This document shows positions 1 to 5,925 of a stretch of DNA of 10,647 nt, one piece after another. Every line of letters begins with the position of its first letter. Positions within the stretch are counted from its first letter, which is position 1. A model generated the notes under the pieces. That model ran no database searches. It was not told the DNA's origin and saw nothing but the letters and a program-made list of their open reading frames with translations. Origin of the DNA: Alphaproteobacteria bacterium UBA1301 (GTDB taxonomy: Bacteria > Pseudomonadota > Alphaproteobacteria > Micropepsales > Micropepsaceae); the NCBI GenBank assembly GCA_002307725.1, contig DBUB01000008.1, forward strand, positions 1 to 10,647, in the 5' to 3' direction. The position numbers and the translations under genes were made by a program.

Positions 1-585
1 GTCACGTTTGGGTGCGATTTGACAATCCAGCTCATCGGCGAGGTGCGCGTGCCCATCACGCCGAAACCCGGAAAGCGATACCGCTATGACAGCGAGTACA
101 AGCGCAACGGCACGGCCAACCTCTTTGTTATGGTCGACGCCAACCGGTCGTGGCGCAAGGTCAAGACCACCGATCGGCGCGCCAACGAGGACTTCGCCGT
201 CTGCATGCGCGAGTTGGTCGATGTGGACTATCCCGACGCCGACAAGGTCCGCGTCGTGATGGATAACCTATCAACCCACACGCCATCCGCTATCTATCAG
301 ACCTTCCCCGCTCCCGAAGCGCGTCGGATATTGCGACGCCTGGAGTTCCACTACACACCAAAACATGCCAGTTGGCTCAACATGGCCGAGATCGAAATCG
401 GCGTCATGCGCCGACAATGCCTTGACAGACGCATTGATAATCGCGACCTGCTCGAAACTGAGGCACGGGCCTGGGAGCGCCGCCGCACCGAAAGTGGCGC
501 CCAAATCCGCTGGATGTTCTCCACAGATCAGGCCCGGGTGAAGATGGCCAAATCCTATCCCACACCCTCACGCAACGAGTCATAA
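1..585 (+). pseudogene. IS630-family transposase, C-terminal part, running off the left edge
   Basis: DDE transposase catalysing cut-and-paste movement of an IS630-type element. The frame is open to the first base, so the real start lies outside the window; an internal TTG at 19 is not a start. The family block with the first catalytic Asp appears as CDLTIQL (Asp at 16-18). Most relatives have D-E-T, so the Leu after Asp looks like a substitution. The second Asp is in VVMDNLSTH (262-264) and the catalytic Glu in NMAEIEIG (388-390). Other hallmarks are RYDSEYKRNGTANLF and HYTPKHASWLNMAE. The C-terminus has normal family length and ends at TAA 583-585, 19 bases before the likely element end. 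Whether the full gene is intact cannot be judged here. Family assignment is secure. Confidence 0.85.
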
Positions 586-604
586 TCACTGCGACGGGAC
601 ACTA
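586..604 (+). repeat. likely right terminal inverted repeat of the IS630 element
   Basis: The segment just after the transposase stop reads ATCACTGCGACGGGACACTA. IS630 elements insert at TA and usually have short terminal repeats directly after the transposase gene, so the terminal TA (603-604) is the expected boundary. The matching left end is outside the window, so the inverted repeat itself cannot be confirmed. Confidence 0.5.
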
Positions 605-661
605 GGCGCTGAACCGAAATCGGTTTGGTAGAGCAAGGCAACATCGGCCCATACCGGATCG

Positions 662-832
662 AGGATGATTCGTAGCGGCGTTTCGCCGGACATGGCTATT
701 CGCTTGCAAAAGGTCGGTTGGAGCACCGCCGAAACGTGGCTACGGATGCAAATGCAGTATGACCTTTGGCATGCTGAACAGCGCGCCGACAAAATCAAGG
801 TCACCAAATTCGCCGTGTCGGCTCCGGCCTGA
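662..832 (+). pseudogene. HigA-type antitoxin, C-terminal remnant
   Basis: An open stretch of 56 codons ends at TGA 830-832 and reads RMIRSGVSPDMAIRL, then STAETWLRMQMQYDLW, then EQRADKIKVTKFAV. This matches the end of the XRE/HigA antitoxin family: the last helices of the HTH domain, the W-L-x-(M/L)-Q-x-x-Y-D-L-W block and a short tail. The N-terminal half of the HTH, a start codon and a HigB partner are missing; the sequence before about 662 does not continue the match. An IS630 end lies 58 bases upstream, so insertion followed by deletion is a likely cause. An ATG at 692 could start a 46-residue peptide, but it would lack a DNA-binding domain. Confidence 0.7.
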
Positions 833-867
833 TTTGGCCTAAAACCTGCTTACTTTTTGGGCGGCCC

Positions 868-901
868 TTGAATTTTCCCTCCATATGCGCTACATTGTAG
901 C
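868..901 (+). promoter_or_regulatory. promoter and palindromic operator of the relB/yafQ-like module
   Basis: A -35 box TTGAAT (868-873), a 17-base spacer and a -10 box TACATT (891-896) give a good sigma-70 promoter. The -10 lies inside the 13-bp palindrome GCTACATTGTAGC (889-901), with arms GCTACA and TGTAGC around one base. This is the expected place for an autorepression operator bound by the RelB-like antitoxin. The ribosome site AGAGG (904-908) follows, 8 bases before the ATG at 917. Confidence 0.7.
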
Positions 902-916
902 CCAGAGGTGATTACC

Positions 917-1180
917 ATGACTGCCAACACGACTGTCCGCGCCCGCATCGACGAGCGCACCAAGAACGAAGCCGCCGTAGTTCTGGGCGCAATTGGCCTA
1001 ACGGTGTCTGATGCCTTTCGCATGATGCTGGTACGGATCGCGACGGAAAAGGCTCTGCCGTTTGAGCCGCTGGTGCCCAACGCCGAAACTATCGCGGCCA
1101 TGAAGGAATCTCGGAAGGGTGGATTACCGCGATTCAAGAGTGTTGAAGCTTTGCTCGCGGACTTAAATGCGCCAGATTGA
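917..1180 (+). CDS. RelB/DinJ-family antitoxin
   Basis: An 87-residue antitoxin of the RelB/DinJ type, which neutralises a YafQ/RelE ribosome-dependent mRNase and represses its own operon. The N-terminus (TTVRARIDERTKNEAAVVL) has the ribbon-helix-helix pattern: a short beta strand VRARID, then helix A, then GLTVSDAFRMMLVRIATEKALPFE, diagnostic for DinJ-like proteins. The C-terminal part (residues 50-87) is the toxin-wrapping tail. ATG 917 was preferred to GTG 908 because AGAGG lies 8 bases upstream of 917. The frame is complete and overlaps the start of the toxin gene (ATG 1167) by 14 bases, the usual translational coupling. Because the toxin is broken, this antitoxin is probably an orphan. 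Confidence 0.88.
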   Translation: MTANTTVRARIDERTKNEAAVVLGAIGLTVSDAFRMMLVRIATEKALPFEPLVPNAETIAAMKESRKGGLPRFKSVEALLADLNAPD

Positions 1181-1449
1181 ACGCACTGGCCAGTTCAAGC
1201 GCGACTACAAGCGGGAGCAAAAAAGGGCGGCACCGCGCCACCCTTGATGCAAGCCTCGCCGCTGTGCTGGTCCCACTTATGAACGACACAACGCTTGCCG
1301 AGCGCTATCGCGATTACGCGCTTTCCGGCGAATGGACGGGGTATCGCGATTGCCATGTGAAACCCGATGTCGTGCTGATCTATGAAACGCCGGACGACGA
1401 CACCCTGCGGCTTGTCCGTCTCGGCTCGCATAGCGAGCTAGGGTATTAA
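1167..1449 (+). pseudogene. YafQ-like mRNase toxin, frameshifted
   Basis: Partner of the upstream RelB/DinJ antitoxin. From ATG 1167 it reads MRQIERTGQFKRDYKREQK, then the frame runs into TGA at 1245-1247. The rest of the family sequence, GRHRATLDASLAAVL through YRDYALSGEWTGYRDCH to VRLGSHSELGY, continues in the +1 frame to TAA 1447-1449. The junction is a run of six A (1219-1224); five A would restore one continuous frame of about 93 codons. Of the catalytic residues described for E. coli YafQ (H50, H63, D67, H87), the last three are present (DCH, KPD, GSH). The H50 position (KDH in E. coli) is Tyr here (RDY). The gene therefore appears inactivated twice, by the frameshift and by the active-site change. 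Confidence 0.85.
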
Positions 1450-1460
1450 CTCTGCCCTTT

Positions 1461-1528
1461 GTTCGACGCCGCAGCAGGCGAGCGTCGAACCCTGAGCGAA
1501 GCGAAGGCACGGGACGCCCTTCGTCCCG
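1461..1528 (+). repeat. two hairpins after the YafQ-like gene
   Basis: A 9-bp perfect inverted repeat, GTTCGACGC (1461-1469) and GCGTCGAAC (1482-1490), begins 12 bases after the toxin stop. A second stem, CGGGACG (1510-1516) and CGTCCCG (1522-1528), has a 5-base loop. Neither is followed by a T-run, so intrinsic termination is not supported; they may be mRNA 3'-end structures. The rest of 1450-1634 shows no gene. Confidence 0.35.
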
Positions 1529-1634
1529 ACACCATCAGGACACCACGGTATGCGGCGCGGTCAGGCGCAGGTGGTTTGCGGCGGAGTAATGCTGCCAGCA
1601 AGCTGGCGAACCTATCAGCCGGGCCAGGCGGCAG

Positions 1635-1718
1635 CTACGCGCAGCATTCGTTGCGCGTAGCGCTTGTTAATTGCGCGTAGATGTGAATTAATTGCGCATA
1701 GGCGCTACGCGCAATTAA
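1635..1718 (+). promoter_or_regulatory. five-site operator array and promoter upstream of the Fic gene
   Basis: The 10-mer TTGCGCGTAG or a near copy occurs five times. Positions are 1635-1644 (minus, CTGCGCGTAG), 1651-1660 (plus), 1671-1680 (plus), 1692-1701 (plus, TTGCGCATAG) and 1705-1714 (minus). Three sites extend to the 14-mer TTAATTGCGCGTAG (1667-1680, 1688-1701 with one change, and the exact reverse complement at 1705-1718). Plus-strand copies are spaced 20 and 21 bases, about two helical turns. A candidate promoter, TTGTTA (1664-1669), 17 bases, ATTAAT (1687-1692), is covered by the sites, and the last site touches the ribosome site AAGGAG (1717-1722). Autorepression by the winged-helix domain of the downstream protein is the simplest inference. 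Confidence 0.7.
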
Positions 1719-1727
1719 GGAGCCGTC

Positions 1728-3125
1728 ATGGCCAGACCCATCCAGGACCAGGGTTTGCACGAGATCGAAGAAATCTTGCGTTCCAGCGCGGGCGGAATGA
1801 CGGCTCAAGAAATTGCCGAACACCTTACGGCGCCCCTGCCCAGGCGGACCCTGCAATACCGCCTCAAATACCTCGTCGATAACAACCGCGTGGATAGAGA
1901 GAGTGAAGGCCGCTGGGCACGCTATCGCGTGCATCGCGATACGGCGGGGGCGGCTGTGGTCGCTGGTGAGGATCAAGCTCCTGCCGAGGTTTCGACTGGG
2001 CTGTCGTTGTCCAAATCTGGCGGAGAGGTTCAGGCCGCAGTACGCAGGCCCATAGAAGTGCGCAGGCCGGTTGGATACAACCGGGCCGTTCTCGAAACCT
2101 ACCGGCCAAACGAAAGTGCGTATCTCTCGGAATCGGAGCGCGACCACCTACGCAAGGTGGGCACGCCGCTCTTCGCGCAGCAGCCCGCCGGAACTTACGC
2201 CAAGCAGATATTGAGCCGGTTGCTGATCGACCTGTCCTGGAATTCGAGCCGCCTTGAAGGCAATACATACTCGCTCCTTGATACCAGACGGCTCATAGAT
2301 TTTGGCGAAGCGGCGGAAGGTAAGGAACGGCGCGAAGCCCAGATGATCCTGAATCACAAGGACGCCATCGAGTTTCTGGTGAGCGCTGCCGACGATATCG
2401 GTTTTAACCGCTACACGATCCTTAACTTGCACGCCTTGCTGGCGAACAATCTGCTCGCTGACCCGAGGGCTGCCGGCCGACTGCGCCATATCGGTGTCGG
2501 CATCGAGCGCTCAGTGTTTCATCCGCTCGAAGCACCGCAACTGATCGAAGAATGTTTCGATCAGCTCCTGGCAACGGCTTCCGCGATTATTGACCCGTTC
2601 GAGCAAGCCCTGTTTGTGATGGTGCAGCTTCCCTATTTGCAGCCGTTCGACGACGTTAACAAACGAGTATCGCGCCTTGCTTCCAATATTCCCCTGGTCA
2701 GGCAAAATCTCTCGCCGCTGTCTTTCGTAGACGTGCCAAGCGACGCCTACACGGACGCGGAGCTGGGCGTTTACGAATTAAACCGCGTCGATCTTCTCAA
2801 GGACGTTTTCATCTGGGCGTATGAGCGGTCAGCGGAGCGGTATGCCGCTATCAGGCAGTCTTTGGGGGAACCTGATCCATTCCGGCTGCGCTACCGCGAC
2901 GCTCTGCGAGAAATCATCGGTGCCATCGTCCGCGGACAAATGGACCGGAAAAAAGCCATCGGCCACATCAGGACTTGGACGCAGGTCCATATCGACACGG
3001 CCGACCGGGGACACTTTCAGGAGGCCGTGGAAGAAGAGCTGCTCGGCCTGCATGAAGGAAATTTTGCCCGCTACCAAATCCGGCCGTCTGAATTCAAAGC
3101 ATGGCGCGATATTTGGAGCGGCTAA
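1728..3125 (+). CDS. winged-helix/Fic-domain protein with variant Fic motif
   Basis: A 465-residue protein. Residues 1-70 look like a winged-helix DNA-binding domain (IEEILRSSAGGMTAQEIAEHL, then RRTLQYRLKYLVDNNRV and a basic wing). Residues 71-115 are a linker. From about 130 a Fic fold follows, with an (S/T)xxxE(G/N) inhibitory helix S173-E177-G178 (SSRLEGN) ahead of the core, as in class II Fic proteins. The core motif is Q-P-F-D-D-V-N-K-R-V-S-R at 305-316, where the canonical motif is HPFx(D/E)GN(G/K)RxxR. The catalytic His is Gln and the first Gly is Val. As I recall, this variant recurs in a clade of Fic proteins rather than being a recent lesion, so classical AMP transfer is doubtful. 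The C-terminal 90 residues are helical and unassigned. ATG 1728 follows AAGGAG by 5 bases. The binding-site array upstream suggests self-regulation. It may be a toxin-like regulator. Confidence 0.8.
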   Translation: MARPIQDQGLHEIEEILRSSAGGMTAQEIAEHLTAPLPRRTLQYRLKYLVDNNRVDRESEGRWARYRVHRDTAGAAVVAGEDQAPAEVSTGLSLSKSGGEVQAAVRRPIEVRRPVGYNRAVLETYRPNESAYLSESERDHLRKVGTPLFAQQPAGTYAKQILSRLLIDLSWNSSRLEGNTYSLLDTRRLIDFGEAAEGKERREAQMILNHKDAIEFLVSAADDIGFNRYTILNLHALLANNLLADPRAAGRLRHIGVGIERSVFHPLEAPQLIEECFDQLLATASAIIDPFEQALFVMVQLPYLQPFDDVNKRVSRLASNIPLVRQNLSPLSFVDVPSDAYTDAELGVYELNRVDLLKDVFIWAYERSAERYAAIRQSLGEPDPFRLRYRDALREIIGAIVRGQMDRKKAIGHIRTWTQVHIDTADRGHFQEAVEEELLGLHEGNFARYQIRPSEFKAWRDIWSG

Positions 3126-3139
3126 AACAGCAATAAGGT

Positions 3140-3504
3140 CTTATACCAACCTGCGTTGAAGCTCATGCATGAGCCCAAGCGCGTCGACCGATGGACATGA
3201 CGCGCCAGGGCCGGTCGCGCAGGCGGTTCCAGGCGTCGCAGCAGAGCGCGACGATTTGATCGTAGGATTCGAAGACGCGGTTGGACAGCCAGTTTTGCCG
3301 CATGAACTGCCAGAGGTTCTCGACCGGGTTCAGTTCCGGAGACCGCGGTGGCAACGGCAGGATGGTGATGTTGGCAGGCAGGTTGAGCTTCGCCGTCGTG
3401 TGCCAGCCAGCCTGATCCATGATGAGGACGGCATGAGCGCCGGGAGCGACGGCGGCGCTGATTTCGGCCAGAGCCAAGGCGCACATACCAGCTTTCATAA
3501 TCAA
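3140..3504 (-). pseudogene. IS630-family transposase, C-terminal remnant
   Basis: Minus-strand frame ending at a stop at 3163-3165. It reads AEISAAVAPGAHAVLIMDQAGWH (the second catalytic Asp in MDQAGWH), then ITILPLPPRSPELNPVENLW (catalytic Glu in NPVENLW), then FMRQNWLSNRVFESYDQIV and WRVMSIGRRAWAHA. This is the C-terminal third of a transposase from an IS630 subgroup different from the element at the left edge. The N-terminal two thirds, including the first catalytic Asp, are absent: homology stops near 3495-3504 and unrelated sequence follows. The likely element end is around 3140 (TTATACCAACC). Its apparent start is a TTG at 3504, which has no biological support. A dead remnant. Confidence 0.8.
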
Positions 3505-3648
3505 TTTGCATCAGCGGATCGCCCTTCGCGTTGACATCCGTTGGCACGTTGGTCATGGCGGCCAGCGATTGCGGCGCGACAATCAGGATGGTGAGTTACG
3601 CAATAGGGCTCCAGGGGGCGTTGCTTTGGCGAATGGGTTTGGCGACGG

Positions 3649-3671
3649 GCCCGGCACCGCCGGGCATTTTT
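3649..3671 (+). terminator. rho-independent terminator, plus strand
   Basis: Stem GCCCGGC (3649-3655), loop ACC, stem GCCGGGC (3659-3665), then ATTTTT (3666-3671). The 7-bp all-GC stem and T-run are strong. No gene ends just upstream on the plus strand, so it either belonged to a gene since deleted or insulates the TA promoter 23 bases downstream. The stretch 3505-3648 has no recognisable gene; a short minus-strand frame there (LAAMTNVPTDVNAKGD, inside about 3494-3599) could be a relic but I cannot name it. Confidence 0.65.
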
Positions 3672-3688
3672 GAATGCTATGTGTGAAT

Positions 3689-3746
3689 TGTGGTTGACAC
3701 CACCAAACATGTTGCCTACAGTTCACATGTGGTTGATATCATCAAA
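3689..3746 (+). promoter_or_regulatory. promoter with duplicated operator of the HI1419/HI1420-type module
   Basis: The promoter is TTGACA (3694-3699), a 17-base spacer and TACAGT (3717-3722). Two 19-base direct repeats flank it: TGTGGTTGACACCACCAAA (3689-3707) and TGTGGTTGATATCATCAAA (3728-3746). They differ only by three C/T changes and start 39 bases apart. The first contains the -35 box; the second begins just after the -10 and covers the expected transcription start and the first codons of the toxin. A pair of repressor sites that closes the promoter is the natural reading. Confidence 0.7.
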
Positions 3747-4025
3747 AGCGCCACATTTGACCGCTGATTTGAAGCTTTGCACGACACAAGTGCCAAGGCG
3801 CGGATCGCGGTGCGCATCCGTCGCCTTGGCTTGGGCAACCCTGGTGACGTGAAGCCGGTTGATAACGGCGTTTCCGAGATGCGGATCAGCTATGGCCCCG
3901 GCTATCGGGTGTACTTCGCAAACCTGGGCGGGTTCATCATCATCCTGCTGTGCGGCGGCGATAAGTCTACACAGAGCAAGGACATTTCAAATGCCAAAGT
4001 CATTGCCGTACAATGGAAGGAATAG
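3729..4025 (+). pseudogene. HI1419-type RelE/ParE-superfamily toxin with in-frame TGA
   Basis: Toxin gene placed upstream of its antitoxin, the order usual for this family. From GTG 3729 it reads VVDIIKSATFDR, then TGA (3765-3767), then FEALHDTSAKARIAVRIRRL. Family members have Trp at that place (F-D-x-W), so TGG to TGA is the likely change. Everything after it is intact: GNPGDVKPV, SEMRISYGPGYRVYF, IILLCGGDKSTQSKDI, ending AVQWKE at TAG 4023-4025. The expected length is about 98 residues. GTG 3729 lies only 6 bases after the -10, so the transcript would be leaderless or nearly so. Restart at TTG 3777 would lose the first strand and helix. The toxin is probably inactive unless the TGA is read through. 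Confidence 0.82.
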
Positions 4026-4027
4026 CC

Positions 4028-4315
4028 ATGAGCAAAGAAAAATTCAGCCGCTACGACACCGCCGACTACCTCAAGACTGATAAGGATATGGCGGCTTACC
4101 TCGACGCCGCGGTCGAAGACGGTAATCCTGCGCTCGTGGCCGCCGCCCTCGGCGACATCGCTCGCGCCCGCAACATGAGCCAACTTGCTCGTGACACGGG
4201 CATGACGCGCGAAGGGCTGTACAAGGCTCTATCTGGTGACGGTAACCCCAGCTTTGCCACTATCCTTAAGGTGGCCAACGCCTTGGGGCTTCGGATGGCA
4301 TTCAAATCCACTTAA
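4028..4315 (+). CDS. HI1420-type addiction-module antitoxin (HTH)
   Basis: A 95-residue antitoxin and DNA-binding protein. The N-terminus (FSRYDTADYLKTDKDMAAYLDAAVEDGNPALVAAALGDIARAR) is the signature of the HI1420 antidote family, and the HTH follows (MSQLARDTGMTREGLYKALSGDGNPSFATIL, about residues 52-82). ATG 4028 was chosen because GGAAGGAA (4015-4022) lies 5 bases upstream; ATG 4013 would overlap the toxin and has no ribosome site. The gap to the toxin stop is 2 bases. The gene is intact, and it probably binds the twin repeats at 3689-3746. With the toxin broken it would be a self-regulated orphan, possibly still able to neutralise a related toxin elsewhere. Confidence 0.88.
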   Translation: MSKEKFSRYDTADYLKTDKDMAAYLDAAVEDGNPALVAAALGDIARARNMSQLARDTGMTREGLYKALSGDGNPSFATILKVANALGLRMAFKST

Positions 4316-4345
4316 GGATTGAGCAAGAGGAACGTAACCCGTTTC

Positions 4346-4471
4346 AAAGCGGGCGGTGTCATCGACGGGAAGTTTTACGCGGTCGTTTTCGCCATGCGAG
4401 GCGAGATCTGCGGCTTGGGTTCGGCCCGCCAAACCAACGGGAAAGAGGAGAGAATTTATGGCGATCGTTAA
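4346..4471 (+). pseudogene. BrnT-family toxin, C-terminal fragment
   Basis: A plus-strand frame ending at TAA 4469-4471 reads VIDGKFYAVVFAMRGEIC, then GSARQTNGKEERIYGDR. This matches the last strands and the final S-A-R-x-x-x-x-x-E-R-x-x-Y helix of BrnT ribonuclease toxins. The first half of the domain and any credible start codon are absent, and there is no promoter. The fragment overlaps the start of the next gene by 14 bases, the arrangement expected of an original brnT-antitoxin operon. The left breakpoint is within about 30 bases of the HI1420-type antitoxin stop, suggesting a deletion joined the two modules. Confidence 0.7.
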
Positions 4472-4812
4472 ATTCAAGCACGATCCGAACAAGCTGCCGG
4501 CGCTCTCGCCCGAGGTAAAAAGTGCCCACAATGCCATGACGAACGAGCAGATCACGATCGCCGCGCTTTCGGACCTTGATAATCCGCCCTTGACCGACGA
4601 AGACCGGTTGACAACGGCGCACATCGCCAAGCGCGCCAGAGCCAAGCTTTCGCTGACGCAAGTGGAATTTGCCAAGCGCTACCGTATCAACTAGGGGCGG
4701 CTGCGCGACATCGAACAGGGCCGCAATGTGCGCCCTGATACCGCCCCTGATCGCCTACTCGAGGGTGATCGAGCGTGAGCCGGAAGCCGTATCGCGGGCG
4801 CTCGCTTCGTAA
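4458..4812 (+). pseudogene. BrnT-partner helix-turn-helix antitoxin, stop codon plus frameshift
   Basis: From ATG 4458 (GAGGAGAG just upstream) it reads 78 residues to TAG 4692-4694. The N-terminal region SPEVKSAHNAMTNEQITIAALSD and the HTH start (RAKLSLTQVEFAKRYRI) are typical of XRE-type proteins encoded after BrnT. The HTH recognition helix continues past the stop (GRLRDIEQGRNVRPDTA). At the C-run 4744-4747 the frame shifts by one base; with three C instead of four, the rest reads LIAYSRVIEREPEAVSRALAS and stops at TAA 4810-4812. So there are two independent lesions, and the 78-residue product would lack the second half of its DNA-binding domain. Confidence 0.8.
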
Positions 4813-4918
4813 GATTATGGATCGGCGCCGCGGTTGTTCGCGTGGCCACGCGCTACAGGCCCAGAATGGCAGGGGTACAAAACCGGCTCGATTGTCCGAA
4901 TAGGAACGAAGTGGCCTC

Positions 4919-4960
4919 TTGCAACAAATGCAGCATTGCTGTATATTACAGCAATAGGAG
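4919..4960 (+). promoter_or_regulatory. promoter and perfect palindromic operator of the Phd/PemK-like pair
   Basis: The promoter is TTGCAA (4919-4924), 17 bases, TATATT (4942-4947). A perfect 9-3-9 palindrome with arms ATTGCTGTA (4935-4943) and TACAGCAAT (4947-4955) covers the -10. The ribosome site TAGGAG (4955-4960) stands 7 bases before ATG 4968. This is textbook geometry for autorepression by a Phd/YefM antitoxin. The stretch 4813-4918 shows nothing else. Confidence 0.78.
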
Positions 4961-4967
4961 TTTCCCC

Positions 4968-5219
4968 ATGGCCCGCTACACTACCAGCGATCTTTCCCGC
5001 AAATCCGGCGACATTATTGCCGAAGCGTTGCGCAAGCCCGTCACCATCACCCAGCGCAATAAACCCCGGCTGGTGTTGCTCAGCATTGAGGATTACCGAC
5101 GTCTGACAGCGCGACTCGATACCCGCAAGGTGGGCACCCTCGCCACCATGTCCGATAGGGATTTTGCCGATTTGCGCCACGCCGTTGAGGATTATGCCGT
5201 GGAAGGTGAGGAGCGGTGA
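4968..5219 (+). CDS. Phd/YefM-family antitoxin
   Basis: An 83-residue antitoxin. The Phd/YefM fold is visible in the N-terminus: YTTSDLSRKSGDIIAEAL, then KPVTITQRNKPRLVLLSIEDYRRL (residues 23-46), the conserved P-V-x-I-T-x-x-x-x-P-R-x-V-L-(L/M)-S-x-x-(D/E)-Y. The C-terminal half (47-83) is acidic and probably wraps the toxin. ATG 4968 is set by TAGGAG 7 bases upstream; the frame is open further upstream but without a ribosome site. The stop overlaps the toxin start (GTGA, 5216-5219). Together with the operator at 4935-4955 this is a complete, self-regulated module. Confidence 0.9.
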   Translation: MARYTTSDLSRKSGDIIAEALRKPVTITQRNKPRLVLLSIEDYRRLTARLDTRKVGTLATMSDRDFADLRHAVEDYAVEGEER

Positions 5220-5632
5220 GCTTCGAAGACTTTCGCACTGGCACCGTCATTCGCTTTCCTTATCTGTGGGCACGAGAAGCCGCGCATGGGGAAACCGAAG
5301 GCCGCAAACCCCGGCCGGTTGCCGTCGGCGTTCGCATCCCAAAGCCCAGGGGTGCGGATGTGCTCGTGCTGTTTCCGATCACTAGCCAGGAACCGGCGCA
5401 AGGCCGCTTTGCCGCCGAAATTCCCGACATGGAAAAGCACCGGGCCGGGCTGGATGGAGCGTTGCGGCTCTGGGTTATTCTGGACGAATACAACCAGGAT
5501 GTCATCGGTCGCTCTTTCTATCTGGAATCGGAAGCACCGCTCGGCCGTTTCAGCAAAGCTTTCTTCCTCCCGGTTTTGCAGGAATTCATTGCTCGGCGAT
5601 CACGTGCCCACGCGGTGAACCGCAATCGTTAA
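5216..5632 (+). CDS. PemK/MazF-like toxin
   Basis: A 138-residue protein coupled to the Phd-type antitoxin by a 4-base GTGA overlap. It has the features of PemK/MazF-like growth inhibitors: an N-terminal strand F-x-x-G-T-V-I, a basic loop G-R-K-P-R-P-V-A-V-G-V (29-39), and the strand V-L-V-L-F-P-I-T-S-Q (49-58), comparable to the MazF T-S segment. It then has RLWVILDEYN and LGRFSKAFFLPVLQEFI. MazF-type toxins are sequence-specific mRNA endonucleases; activity here is inferred from family only. No lesion is visible, so this is the only TA pair in the window likely to be functional. Start GTG 5216 is the only reasonable choice. The palindrome AACCATGGTT follows the stop. Confidence 0.75.
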   Translation: MSFEDFRTGTVIRFPYLWAREAAHGETEGRKPRPVAVGVRIPKPRGADVLVLFPITSQEPAQGRFAAEIPDMEKHRAGLDGALRLWVILDEYNQDVIGRSFYLESEAPLGRFSKAFFLPVLQEFIARRSRAHAVNRNR

Positions 5633-5703
5633 CCATGGTTTTCATAGGGTCTGACCGGGAAGCCGACGATCGCTGGGCTTATCACCGTGTATTTGGGATT
5701 TAG

Positions 5704-5925
5704 CTAGCTGTGGAGCCTCAACAGGTTGTTCCCGGTCAGTCCGAGTCTGCTGATAGGCGGCTTGGAGCCGATACAGCCATGAGGACGGTGCCAATTATAG
5801 CGGTGCATCCAGAATGGCAGTTCGGCGGCGCGCTCGATTGAGCTGTTGTGGGCACGGGCATAGGCCCATTCGCGCAGTGCGGTTTGGATGAAGCGCTCGG
5901 CCTTGCCGTTGGTCTTGGGGGTGTA
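5704..5925 (-). pseudogene. IS481-family transposase, C-terminal remnant
   Basis: Minus-strand sequence reading YTPKTNGKAERFIQTALREW, AYARAHNSS, AAELPFWMHRYNWHRPHG, then PPISRLGLTGNNLLRLHS, stop at 5704-5706. This is the end of an IS481-type rve transposase, including the last catalytic Glu (NGKAERF). The first two catalytic Asp and everything before Y-T-P are missing. The frame stays open to 5985 but becomes unrelated and AT-rich. The fragment ends close to the element end (CTGTGGAGCCTCAACA at 5708-5723), so the break is inside the transposase gene near 5926. Confidence 0.82.

Noticed and set aside
586..807. Minus-strand open frame of 73 codons beside the IS630 end
   Set aside because: It runs through the IS end and antisense to the HigA remnant, has no recognisable motif and no ribosome site.
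1219..1224. A6 run as a programmed frameshift site in the YafQ-like gene
   Set aside because: Joining the two frames needs a +1 shift, not the -1 shift typical of A-rich slippery sites, and there is no supporting downstream structure; a simple insertion is more likely.
1635..1718. The repeated 10-mers as a CRISPR array or replication iterons
   Set aside because: Orientation is mixed, spacing is too short for CRISPR, and no Rep gene is present; position over a promoter fits an operator better.
1635..2147. Long minus-strand open frame of 170 codons
   Set aside because: It is antisense to the Fic gene and covers its operator array; no family resemblance.
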